Below, piece after piece: positions 1 through 11,944 of a stretch of 64,000 nt of DNA. The DNA comes from Ichthyophonus hoferi (taxonomy: Eukaryota; Opisthokonta; Ichthyosporea; Ichthyophonida; Ichthyophonidae). The position numbers were made by a program, and so were the translations under genes. The notes beneath the pieces are model-generated. The model was not told where the DNA came from. It was given only the letters and a program-made list of their open reading frames with translations, and searched no databases. Numbering within the stretch: position 1 is the first letter of the stretch; every line of letters starts with the position of its first letter. The stretch spans positions 111,765-175,764 of the forward strand of contig NAOQ01000052.1 of assembly GCA_002751075.1 (NCBI GenBank), written 5' to 3'.

Positions 1-68
1 ATAACAATAGCAATAACAATAACAATAACAAAAATAATAGCAATAACAATAAAAAAATAAAAATAAAA
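1..68. repeat. AT-rich simple repeat (AACAAT/AATAAC)n
   Basis: Degenerate repeats of AACAAT and AATAAC. It lies in the intron that follows the last visible exon of the threonine deaminase gene. Confidence 0.8.
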
Positions 69-159
69 GATATTAGTTACAGGTCAGGAGTTAGGAGGCA
101 TGAGAGAAAGAGAAAAAGTGAGTTTAAACAATGACATAATAAAATAGACACTTACTTAC

Positions 160-3100
160 CACCTCCAACACAGGCAAATATAGCATAAGGAGGATTAGAC
201 AGTGTTTGTTTCACAATTTCCATGCCAATGGTGCCCTGCCCTGCGATAACATCAGGGTCGTCATAGGGGTGGATCATGGTGCGTCCCTGCAAGCAGTGGA
301 AGAGGATTGAGTTAGGGTTTTATCTTGGTGTATGTAAATGTGTATTTATGTACATGTATATATATATGTACGATAGTATGTATGTATGTATGTATGTATG
401 TATGTATGTAGGCATGTATGTATGTATGGAGGTATGTATATAATTATTGTTTTCTATTCTATACTGAATCTATATCTATTAAGTCTATTCGTATATCTAT
501 GTTAATCACTACATCCATCTCACCTTGTTTTTCCCGTATTTCCCTTTTTCTTTCCATTATTCAATTTATTATCTCTCTTTATTTATTTGATATTAACACC
601 AAATTTAATTAGTAAACTTCCTTAGCATTAAGAAGCAATGACAACATTGTAAAACACCAAAGAATGCAATAGTAATAGAGCCATAAAACATAACATTTTC
701 ACAAAGAGACATGACAGCGTGCTTCCACGAATAAACTGTCACACATATATAGATTATTCTGGGGTATTTCGTACGTAGAATATTCTATTATGTGACAAAA
801 CTAATTGTGGTAATTTATAATCAACTATGCGTAAACATGATGCCTATGTGTGATCCTATTGGTTAACCCTAAATTCAATAAACAGTAGGTATAACTCCGA
901 ACCAAACTGGGTTTGGTATGTGTTTTACTAGTTGAATATCGGCCCAGTCTAAGCAAGTAAGACTTAAAAGCAGTTAATACAGTTAATTAACAACTTAACT
1001 GTGATATAAACCTGTTGTGGATTTCAACCGTACCTATTTTTGATAGCCACCACTTTACAAATACAATCATCAAACACTTGTGTTTTATAAAATCAAAATA
1101 AACAACAATAATAATTTTAATATAGTAAGATAGAGTATAGAGTATATGATATAGGATTAGAATATAATATGATATATTATCATAGTATAGTAGGCATATA
1201 TATCTGTAATCTTAATTTATAATATAAATATACATGTTATGAGCCAATCTAACATGTTTATGTATGATATGCCACATGGCATAATAGACAATACTATTAT
1301 AATATGTTATTATATACATGTAAAAACCCGGTAGACTAATAGGATATGTTATTATTAATATATTGGTACAACTAATACCCCAACTCTTTACATTCGTTAC
1401 TGAAAACACAATTGAAACAATATCACTTATTAATTTCAGCTATAAAAACTAACCACAAACATATCTTCATCTATAACAATAAAATACATGTTTCCCCCAT
1501 TTATTCCAATTACCTCTTCCTGCATGAGACGAACCGCCTCTCTCTGTGCCTCATCATAGTTGTTGCCATGGAGACACACCCTCACCCTACCACCATGTCG
1601 TTTCACTCCGTCTACCTTGATGCTGGGGGTGGGCACTGGCATCACAATTACTGCATCCTGAACGCGTATTAAGGTCAAAGATAGTATGGGGCTATATACT
1701 AGCAAAAACACAATATTGTATGCATTGGCATAGATATATAGTCATTTTCCAAACACATACAATATGTAAATTTAATAAAGAAAATGTGGTAAAGGTTTTA
1801 TAATTTTAGCAGCTAATGTATTCCAACATATAAATTTAATAATAAATGATGTGCCATATAAGCAAATGTGTCCTTTGTGTAGTTACGTGTACGACCAAAA
1901 AAACAAAAGTGATAATTCTTGAGTAAAATACTCTAAAGGACAAAAGTAAAGTAACAGGGAGAGTTGGTCTTTCTATGTCAATCAAGATGCACCGTATGTG
2001 TAGTATGTATGCTCTAGCATATAACCTATATACAATATAGTATATAATTAGTGTAACATATATATATGGTAACATAAAATATATACACTATAGCATATAT
2101 ACATTCTCATCCATATCTCACTCACTTTCTTTTCTCAATTTATCAATGTGTATTATTACTATTTTTACTATTATTACATGACCCAACTTTTACCTACAAT
2201 ATCAAGTCTTGCAGCTGACATTGCTACACCTTGTGCATGATTCCCAGCCGAACAGCATATAATCCCCTTCTTTCTTTCTTCTATTGACAAATGGATAATC
2301 TTATTGTAGGCACCTCGCAATTTGAACGAAAACACTGGCTGTAAATCTTCTCTCTTAAGAAAAATATTGTTTTTGAGTTGCGTCGACAACCCTTTGGCTG
2401 GCTGAAGGGGACTTTCTATGCATACATCATATACACGTGCAGTTAAGATCCTCTGTGAAACTACATTATGTTGGTGTGGGCATACGCACTATAATAACTG
2501 TTATTTATAATTATTTACATAACACAATTTGATTATTAACATGGTTACTATCTTTAATATATTCAAGTAAAGATGACATGTCAAGGTAAAGTAATGCTTG
2601 AGGGTATTGAAACAGAAAGAACTCTACCTATACCAAACATATTAAAAAATGCATATAAGTGTGTATGTGTATGTGTACTAAACGTCTCGAACAAGGAATC
2701 TTAAATATCGTGGAGAAATAAGGAAAGCAAAAGAGGAAGAGATAGATAGACACAATGAAAAGAAACGAACAAACTTACCTTCAAATAGTCGTCATTTTGC
2801 TTTTCATTGGCAGTATTTTGAGCTGTAGGTAATGAATTTTTGCAATGCTGCAAAAAAAAAAAAAAAAATATTATAATCTAATTCGGTAAATTTACAAAAT
2901 GTATTTTATTTTAATAAGCAAATATGTAGACAAATTATTATCCACACTTTTTCGCCGTGTACATTTATTATTTACTCGAGTGCAATATATATGGACAGTT
3001 AGAAATCAAAATATGAGAAATAGAAATAATTTCATAGCACTGATTTGAAAGTCAGAAACAATAGTTGAAAAAAATCAAATAAACCACAATTTACTTTTAT

Positions 3101-3462
3101 GTCTCAACACTGATGTTGATTGAAGGCATTATCATTTTAACATTTCTACATTACATTATATGATAATATATTGTATAATACGCCAGTATACATTATTATA
3201 TTATTATTTTATAAACTATAATATACTATGTATTTCTTTTTCTTACACTAATTTTAGTAGACTTCCAGCCCTCTATTAAATTGTCTTTATCATCAGATAT
3301 ACTTGTAGTAGGAGAGGTAGCTTTTGTTGAAGTGCAAAAGTGGCGTGGCATAATGTAGGGCCTTATGGACACCAAAGGATAACACAGTGTTGTTTTAACC
3401 CCAACTTTAACCCTAACCCCAACCCTTGACTGAACTAAGGTACACTTGAAAAAGGTAGCCAT
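160..3462 (-). CDS. Biosynthetic threonine deaminase (IlvA type), mitochondrial, 5 exons, partial at left edge
   Basis: PLP enzyme that converts threonine to 2-oxobutyrate, the first step of isoleucine synthesis. Exons: 3462-3247, 2847-2779, 2452-2198, 1657-1514, 286-160. All have GT-AG borders and phases agree (0,0,0,0, then 1 into the missing part). Exon 1 starts at a good ATG context (GCCATGG) and encodes an Arg-rich N-terminus with no acidic residue before the end of the presequence, which suggests a mitochondrial import signal. Exon 3 carries ILTARVYDV, then [18 protein letters not shown] with the PLP lysine in SFKLRGA, and [10 protein letters not shown]. Exon 4 has [16 protein letters not shown]; exon 5 has [14 protein letters not shown] and the start of the glycine loop (CVGGG). 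The spacing is that of IlvA rather than serine racemase, but the regulatory ACT domain would lie off the window, so a catabolic form is not excluded. Confidence 0.9.
374..436. repeat. (ATGT)n microsatellite in a threonine deaminase intron
   Basis: About a dozen near-perfect GTAT/ATGT units between the deaminase exons at 160-286 and 1514-1657. Confidence 0.85.
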
Positions 3463-4406
3463 GGCAATCGTAAAACAATTAAAATAAACACAGGCGTATA
3501 TTTATGTAATATAGGAGTATAGTAATATAATAGTATAATGGCGTAGTAATAGAACAGTATAATAATATAATAGTATAACAGTATAATAGTATAATAGTAA
3601 CGTAGTATAATAGTATAAAAGTATAATAATATTATAATAGAGTAGTATAATAGTATAGTAGTATTATAGTATTATAGTATAATAGTATAGTAGTATAATG
3701 ATATGGTAATATAATAGTATAGTAATATAGCAGCACAGTAGTATAATAGTATAATAGTATAGTAGTATAATAATAGTTGTAAAACAGTATAAAGTATAAT
3801 AGTAGTGTAATCAAGTTGAGATAATCTGTAACACCTTAAAAAGCGCTGTATCAGATGTGATTAAAATTAAAGCCCGTTCCGATTGGTTGTTGTTTTTGAG
3901 AAAACATTCCTATTTGCTATTAAAGGTTTTTATTAAATCTGAGTATTATTGAAAAAAATTAGACTATAAAGTTGACTGTGATTGGTTAATAATATTTAAA
4001 TAGAAATAGAATATTGAACAACCAATAAATATTATATTTATTTTAACCTGCCTAAGCCAACCAGGAAGTTTGTGGTATATGAAAGCACCATAGGAATGTG
4101 TTACGTACTATATTATATATAGATCAAAACGCATCCATATGGATGACAGTATAATTATGTAGATAACTATATATAACATAATACTTAAATATATACTATA
4201 ATATAAGATAATATATAAGCTTTATAAGAGGTTTCTTATACAAAAATAATTTATGAACGCGTTTGCAAAGCCTTTCAAAAACATACAGACCATACTGCTG
4301 TAGTAATAAAATCGACAACCAGAAAGGGTGTCTATAGCGATGTTGTAGGAGTGCAGTATTGCTTCCCCAAAACACTTTGGTAAATGGTTTTTAATTAACA
4401 AAAAGT
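3463..4406. promoter_or_regulatory. Divergent intergenic region, threonine deaminase / GPATCH3
   Basis: This 0.94 kb separates the two start codons, which face away from each other, so both promoters should lie here. About 300 bases are a simple-sequence array (3505-3800). The rest is AT-rich. I see no clear TATA box, initiator or known factor site, so the promoter role is inferred from position only. Confidence 0.5.
3505..3800. repeat. AGTATAATA minisatellite, intergenic array
   Basis: Degenerate tandem units close to AGTATAATAGTAT, roughly 10 bp in period. Related arrays occur at 6880-7275, 29475-29850 and 34105-34260. The open frames inside are runs of Tyr, Leu and Ile codons from the repeat and are not genes. 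Confidence 0.85.
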
Positions 4407-6080
4407 ATGGCGAGAGATGAAACTTTAATGCAATATATTCTCCTTATCAACATACCATCATATTTTAAAACAGCCGACCTCCGCACATTTTTCTCTGACC
4501 TAATCGAAGAGGGGGCCTTTAGATGTTTTCATTATCAGCATCGTTCCTATAGTATTAAGGTACGCTAAAGGATAACTCTCATGGCTTTTCATTTACTGAG
4601 ATAATCTTGTTGCATTTTTTATTTGTGTCTAACTTCATTGATTGTTAGCTCTTCTTCCAACCGCATTATGTTTATTCATTGTTCTCTTTTCATGTTGATT
4701 TATTATTATGGGTAGTAGTTGACTTATGGTCTCGAAGAGAGGTGACATAGGTAAGCCAGTAAAGAGGAATACATGTATGCACGCATATATATATGTGTGT
4801 GTTTGTATGTATGAATGGATATACACCTGTATGCATGTTGTGTGTATATATATTTGTAAACGTATATATATATATATATATATAGGTTTATTTGTGTATA
4901 TATGTGCGTATGTTTATATAGGGATATATCTGGGCCAGGAGCGACTAACCAACAACGATTAGAAGTGATAAATATACAACAGGTTATCATAGTTACCATA
5001 GTTGCCATTATATTTAATAATACATTTTAAAATTACAAAAACAAATGTATAATTGGTAGATACGATGATAGAATGAAAGAATAAAAACGTGTTATCCTTG
5101 TTTTTTTAGTTTTTATTTTATTTTGTTGTACGTATTATTTTTTATGTCTTGGCTTGTATGTCTTGGCGTGGTTCTAATATAAGGTACGAATTGTATACTT
5201 AGTTTTTATTAATAAATTTATAGGGGATTGTATATATATGTGAGGGGGTAAGGAGGATGTTAAATTGGGCCACTATAGTTTATATATACTATCAGGTATA
5301 TGTGTAAATACACATATATATGAGGATTTTAAAAGGGAGAATAGAGATTGAGGTAGATAAGTTAAGAGATACAGGGGAAAGAGACAGAGATGGTTAATAA
5401 TAGAGGATTGGATGAGATAGGGAAGAGATAGATAAATGATAGGTAGATAGGTCGATAAATAGATAGATAGATACATGTAGATATAGATATGTGAATGTAT
5501 AGATAAATAAATAGATAGGTAGATAGATAGATTATGAACACGAGAACGATATACATAGATGAGTATAAACCGGCCATAGCCATAAATTGATTTTACATTT
5601 ATGTATGTACTATGACGATTAAATCACATATCATATACAAACAGCATTCCCCCTATTCACAGGACCAATTAAACGAAAAGGAACATCACCCTGGCAACGA
5701 CCGGTGTTGCCCATTGGTAGTTAATAATAAATATGTCGATCGGCTAATCGCTATGAATGACACCCATTGGCGCGATAGAAATGACGAGACCCAACCTGGA
5801 TTGGTGAAAATGGAGAGGGTAGGGGAGCCTATGTCTACGGCTTGTGCTCTCGGGGGACCACTGGGTAGTGGATTAGGGGGGTGTCAGAAATATAAATCTA
5901 AAAAGGACCTACAAGATGTAGGTAGGAGGAATAGTGGTAGGAAGAGAGAAAAGGGTAGGGGGTGTTTGGTTAAGGGGTCTATCACTGTTGAAGAATTTTC
6001 GGTCATGGCTGAGTTGTCACCTCCTATGGGTAAGCAGTAAGTTGTTATGTTATATGTGTGTATTGGTATGTGTATGCGTA

Positions 6081-6123
<43 letters not shown>

Positions 6124-8493
6124 GTGCTTGTATATGTGTATGTGTATGTATGATATCTATATGTATTTGTATATATGTCTTGATATATATGTCTATGTAT
6201 TTATATTTCTATATCTATATGTATATATTTCTTTCTTAGAAATCAGGGGTTTCTTAGCTTGACCATAATACTATATCCAATCTTCATCCTTCTATGTAAC
6301 AAGAGAGGTATAGCCCGCCATATGCTAGACATGATAACCCACCAATGGATTTACCTATCTAGGGATGCCACAAGGAAATGTAGGGACTTCTATTGCTCAG
6401 TTTATAGACGCCATTTCATCATGTATCCTTCCTCCTTCTGTGATTGGTCAGTTGGGTTTGGTTTTTCCCTCCAGTGGTCAGCAGTGCAAAGAGGTGATTA
6501 GCTGCTTATTCTTTTTTCTATTTTAATTGGCCTTACTAAATCTTTTCAATATCATATCTTAACCCCTGTCTCTCTTTCTCTATTAGCTTTTCATATATTA
6601 TATTACATTATATTATATGATATTCTATATACCTATACCTATACCATTTAACTCCCAATCTTACATACAGGCAAGCTATCAATATGAAGATAGCTCCCCT
6701 ATATGGCTAAAAGAAAATAGGTGAGTACATGTATTTAATTATAATAGTTAAAACGATTATGGATGGTTGAGTTTAGCGGCTACTGTGTTGCTAGGAATAT
6801 CAAAGACAATTGAAAGAAGGTAAAGAGTAGGGTAAAATTATTGTGGTGATTGTAAGTATAGGGACATATTTGAAATTGTATAGTAGTGTAATTGTATAGT
6901 AGTGTAATAGTATAATAGTATCATAGTATAATAGTATAGTAGTATAATAGTCTAATAGTATAGTATTACTGCAGTCTAATAGTATAATAGTATAGTAGTA
7001 ATAGAACAGTTTAATAGTATAGTAGTAGAGCTTTATAATAGTATAATGGTATAATATTATTGCAGTATATTAGTATAATAGTATAATAGTATAGTAGTAT
7101 AATAACATAGTAGTAGAACAGTATAATAGTATAGTATAGTAGCAGAATAGTATAATAGTATAACAGTATAACAGTATAATCTTATAGTAGTACAATAGTA
7201 TGGTAGTACAACAGTATAATGGTCTATTGGGATAATAGTATATTAATATAATAATATAATAGTATAATAGGAGTAATAGAGATATTTCTAACCCAATATA
7301 CCACGGTGATTATTATTATATATCACACGAGCAACAAAATAACCATTAGTAAGCAGACAAGACTATAATTATTATTAGCACGTATGATACACTCCTTCCC
7401 TTATGACACATATTATATATAAAATTAAACATATACCATATCTAAATGTTTTTATATAAGTTATGAATGGGTGTATAGATGTGTGTATATATTCCTGCAT
7501 TATGTATCGTGCATGTCACATTGTATATGTATCCTATATAACACATTGTATATATATCCTATATATTACATTTTCTTACCTTATTATAATATATTTATGT
7601 TATTATTGGTTGCGACCTACCTTTCTACATTTTGAGACCAATTGCTACGTAACTTTACATAACCCTATATAGTAATAAATCTGTATTATGACGTCTTCGC
7701 TTTATCTATCTCCATTGTATGGCATGAAAATATAACTGCATGATTGGATTGGTGTAGTGACGATGATGCCGAAGAATGGGAGCGATATGAAGCACTACAT
7801 GATGATGTAACCAATCAGGACAGGAATAGGTGAGGGGGGTAAATATAATAGGCCATAAATAGTTTGCCAATCTTTATAGAAGCCGATATATTATACATAT
7901 AGATATTACTTTATACATATATATATATTATATACATATAGATATTACTTTATACATATATATTACTATATACGTATGGATATTATTATATACTTATATA
8001 TGACTATATACATATATATGCAGTTATCTGCTGTGACGTGTCATATACAATGCAATACCCGTACTACTTTACATTCAACTGTCCAATGAATACAAATAAG
8101 CGTTACATGATCTTACTTTCTCCCAATCAAATGGCTGCTATTACTAAGCTTTATTCCCTCACTTAACCAATGAACTATTCATTTCAATATTTCAATATTT
8201 TCATGTATTTATTTCCATGTTTACACATGGTCCCCCTAAATTATTCTTGGGACACGTTAAACGTTAGAGTATGTGATGTAAAGTATAGATTTAGTTACAT
8301 ATACAACATAGATAAAGTGACTATAGTTATAATTATTTAATTAGTAATTATAATTAATGAATTAAATCATGACTAGTTAGATAGTTAGTCCACATATGGT
8401 GTGGAATATTTTGTAGTGTAACAGACCTATGTAAATAACAGGACCAACTTATAGTTATAATTATCTAATTAATTGATACTGGGTTCTGAAGCA

Positions 8494-8532
<39 letters not shown>

Positions 8533-11500
8533 ATACTATATTTGGAAAGTATGAAACGTTTCTGTCTGAGATACATTGGGAATTTTGGTTCTCTAGTGAT
8601 ACTGAAGAAAAGCTGTATAGTTCGTATCTTAAATTATCTGCTTGCAATAGTCGGTTGCCACCTTAAATACGAGTGAAATAATTATTACACAGACTGAAAT
8701 CTGTGATGCAATTGGATGTAACACCTATACTGAGACAATGGTTTGTGCAGTGAGAGGTTGTATGAAGAGGAGGTAGAGGTGACCTGGGATAAAGGCAGCT
8801 CTGGTAGGTGACTATGAACCAATTAGATTTAATGTCGATCAGATAAGGGCCTGTGTAAAATTGTTTTAATAGGATTTTGCCATTGGTGTATGCATTTTAT
8901 TTCTCTTCCTCTTCGTACATACGGATAGATTTGACATTATCAAGTCATGTTGGTCTATGTTGTTTATTGGCTAATGTGTCTTACCTCATTGGGTTGAAGC
9001 ATGCCAAAGGACTGTGTACATGAAATACTGCGTGCATCATGGTACTGTCTGCATAAAGTACTGTGTGCATCTAAGTACTGTATTAATAAGGTACTATCTG
9101 CATGAAGTACTGTATACATAAGGTACTATATGCCTATGATACTCTTTACATGTACTATATGAATCTGCGTACTGTATGCATCAGGTGGCATCTGCGTAAG
9201 GCTCTATTTGCATGAAGTGCCCTATTTATAAGTTACTATCTGCATGAAGTGCTATATGCATCTAAGTTCTAGGTGGGAGTAGGGTTGGTATGGCATACCG
9301 ATGCAGCTTATTGGAAAGGAAAGGAACTAGAGGAGTCAGATGTAGCAGACTGGGATGCAGATACTACCAGGGACATCAGGTGATTGGCTTTAAATCACTT
9401 TAATCATCCCACTGTCTATACCATTAAATATATATATTATTTTAAATTTTAAATGCAGTACATTTCCTTCTTCAGTCATATAGATATTCACTATAATCAT
9501 GTACATATATTTCCCTGCTGGGTTTTGTTTTTACCATGGATTTATTGCACATTATCCCTATCCTCTTTCTCTATTATGAACCTTCTGATTGGTTTATCTC
9601 ACGTCCTATCACATATTCAAAGGTTATTGGTGACTTTAAATATAATACTATAATACCCAGTCATATACTTCTATTTTCATTTGGTTATTCTACCATATTT
9701 TCTCATTAACACACAAGTTTGGGTCTGTATACTCATTGGATATATATATCATACATCTTTTTGTACAACCACAGATTATTCTCTACCTCACTTATATACT
9801 ATATACATTATTTTATGGTATATTTTGTTATAGTATAGTATGTTGTGGTATATGTACAAACATCCATATACACATCCACACATAAACACTTACACCTAAT
9901 CACACTACTGATTGTTTACAGGTATGCACCCAAAGACCGAGATTGCCAAGATCGCCGGGATTTGACCAATCATACAGACCCAGATTTTAATATAGATGAT
10001 AGCCATCCCATCGTAAACTTTGAACAACATACGCGAGGGATTGGCAGGTATATATAGCTTCCTTCTATTTTCTGTTCTTTATATATATATATTATGTATG
10101 ATACTAACTATTATATATTGGATTTATATTAATTATTTCACAGAGAGTGTACAAAGGATTTTTATGTTTTGTTTTAATACAAATTTATCTTTTATGATCA
10201 TATTATCATATTATTATACATACTATACATAATATCATATAATTATAATTATATTATTATATTATTATCTATTGTTGGGTATTAAGAGATCATATATGTA
10301 TCATGATTTATAACTGACTATGTGATCTAATCAAAATGATTGCTACATTTATAGCACCAAGAACAATGATCCATCTTTTTCTCCAGTGATTATGATTAGC
10401 TATTATATTTATCACTCCAATCTCTCTGTTGATTGATTACCCTCATATTAAATTATTTAACACCCAACCAGTAAACTACTTCGAAGGCACGGTTGGCAGC
10501 CAGGATTGGGCCTAGGTCACACTGATCGTATGGGCTTGGCTGAACCAGTAAAAGCCGCAGACCCACGACGAAGGAAGTGTGGACTGGGATATAAAGAGGG
10601 AGAACACATAGCAACCAATAGGGTGAGTTGTATGGTTATACTACGATACGTTATATTACTATATGTTATATTATTATAAGTTACACTACTATGTTATATT
10701 ACTTTTATGTTATATTACTATGTAACATGTTACCGTATGCTATATTACTGTACGTTTTATTATTATAACTATATGTTTTATTACTCTATGATATATTATA
10801 TTATTGTATCTATATATAAATATTGATTATAAATAATAATAATAATAATAATAATATAAAAATTCTTAAAAAATTTCATTTTTTATCAAACAAAACCCTG
10901 CAAGCAAATCAGTATTCTATTAAATACTCATTGAGTAATGCACCCTGTTGTTGTGTGCAAATTGATTGTGCAGTGGTTATGTGGATGTTATGTTATATAA
11001 GGATATATGCAGTGTATTTTCCTATGTTTATGTTGGTGTACAATTAGCTATGTGGATGCGTTCCATATATAACTATATAACTAAGTACATACATACACAG
11101 ATGTATATATATATATTACCCATGCATGTCCATGCATGTTGGTCTTTAGATATATGGGGCCTATCACTATATCATATTATATCATATCATATCATATGTA
11201 CAGGTGAACCATTCTCTTCTACGAGAATGTATATTTTGTTGTGGATTATTATATATATATATTATAATTTTACTATATTATACTATATAATAGAATATAT
11301 ATATCTTATCTCTCAGTATTTTCCTTTGCTTTCTTATTCTATTGTTATTTCATACATGACTACCCACTAATGAGATTCATCATTATCCTATTTCAGGACA
11401 TGCCCCGTAGTCTATTGGTCTTTGGCAAGACCTCTAACCCTATCCAGCCAATCACTCGGAAAGATCAAATCGATGAGGTATCAGTCATTACCCAATCATC

Positions 11501-11933
11501 AGTGGATAGACAATCTCAGACACCAAATGAACCAATCATACCCCATCCTGGTGCCCTGATTGCACGTCCTACCAAATATATCCAACCACCACCTAATATA
11601 GAGACATATCTATTACAGCCGATTGAAAAACGTCTAAAGATGGAGACTGAAATAGATAATAATGACCCCATCACACCATATTATTATATCAAATATCGTC
11701 GCACACCCTTTGTTACTGGTGGTATCATGACAACAGGACAGGAACAAGTGGCTCCCAATTATAGACACTCTGACAAACACATTTTAATTGGTTCTTTATC
11801 AGTAAAGGACCAGAGTATTCTGCCCAGTAGTCTATCAGATGATGAAGGGAAAGAAATAGAACAGGACAGTATTTCATTGGATGCAAGTCATGTTAAACCA
11901 TACTTTACCTCCCAAGGTCTGACAACTATGTAA
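4407..11933 (+). CDS. GPATCH3: G-patch domain protein, GPATCH3 orthologue, 10 exons
   Basis: Exons: 4407-4559, 5663-6029, 6363-6493, 6671-6720, 7758-7829, 8751-8803, 9283-9379, 9922-10047, 10472-10622, 11397-11933. Their phases agree and sum to 1,737 nt (578 residues and stop). From memory the product is collinear with human GPATCH3: an RRM-like N-terminus with LRTFFSDLIEEGAFRCFHYQHR (exon 1, shown in part: FRCFHYQHR), CCPLVV, MPQGNVGT, the acidic EEWERYEALHDDVTNQDR block, RLYEEEVEVTWDKGSSGLV, and a G-patch at about residues 341-390 (FEQHTRGIGSKLL, then GWQPGLGLG) followed by CGLGY. G-patch proteins bind RNA or activate DEAH helicases; human GPATCH3 is reported to dampen antiviral signalling, but the role here is unknown. 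The start has A at -3 and G at +4. Exon 1 is 51 codons. Open sequence upstream of 5663 is intron. Confidence 0.93.
5420..5535. repeat. (GATA)n-type microsatellite, GPATCH3 intron 1
   Basis: Interrupted GATA/GATAAATA units just upstream of GPATCH3 exon 2. Confidence 0.8.
6053..6140. repeat. (TGTATG)n hexanucleotide repeat, GPATCH3 intron 2
   Basis: About 12 nearly perfect TGTATG units starting just after the donor of exon 2. The Met-Cys open frames here come from the repeat. Confidence 0.9.
6880..7275. repeat. AGTATAATA minisatellite, GPATCH3 intron 4
   Basis: Nearly 400 bases of degenerate AGTATAATAGTATAGTAGT units between exons 6671-6720 and 7758-7829. It is the same sequence type as the intergenic array at 3505-3800. 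Confidence 0.85.
8494..8530. repeat. (TA)n microsatellite
   Basis: Uninterrupted TA run of about 35 bases inside GPATCH3 intron 5, next to the exon-like cassette on the minus strand. Confidence 0.9.
8545..8665 (-). pseudogene. Exon-like cassette, antisense in a GPATCH3 intron
   Basis: Read on the minus strand this encodes GGNRLLQADNLRYELYSF, SSVSLENQ and further residues. It aligns with the plus-strand cassette at 60432-60533 (GGNCLLQAENFGQKMYSY, YSVSLQNQ) with the frame kept and many changes at third positions. An AG sits at the matching upstream border. No donor is seen at the far border here, unlike the other copy, so this copy may be a dead exon of a dispersed gene or element. I do not recognise the family. 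Confidence 0.5.
9015..9265. repeat. Minisatellite of ~24-bp units (GGTACTATCTGCATGAA type)
   Basis: About ten degenerate copies of a unit built around AAGTACTGT plus TGCAT. The array ends just before the acceptor of GPATCH3 exon 6 (9283). Confidence 0.8.
10826..10856. repeat. (AAT)n microsatellite
   Basis: Run of AAT units in the last GPATCH3 intron. Confidence 0.85.
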
Positions 11934-11944
11934 GATATATTTAT

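Noticed and set aside
418-612. Open plus-strand frame of 64 codons
   Set aside because: Starts in an ATGT microsatellite and lies in a threonine deaminase intron; no family features.
3632-3814. Tyr/Leu/Ile-rich minus-strand frame
   Set aside because: Pure translation of the AGTATAATA array.
5934-6262. Frames rich in Met-Cys or Val-Cys after GPATCH3 exon 2
   Set aside because: Out of frame with the exon and made of the TGTATG repeat in intron 2.
10823-11370. Plus-strand frames in the last GPATCH3 intron
   Set aside because: AT-rich shadows; the exon phases join across them.
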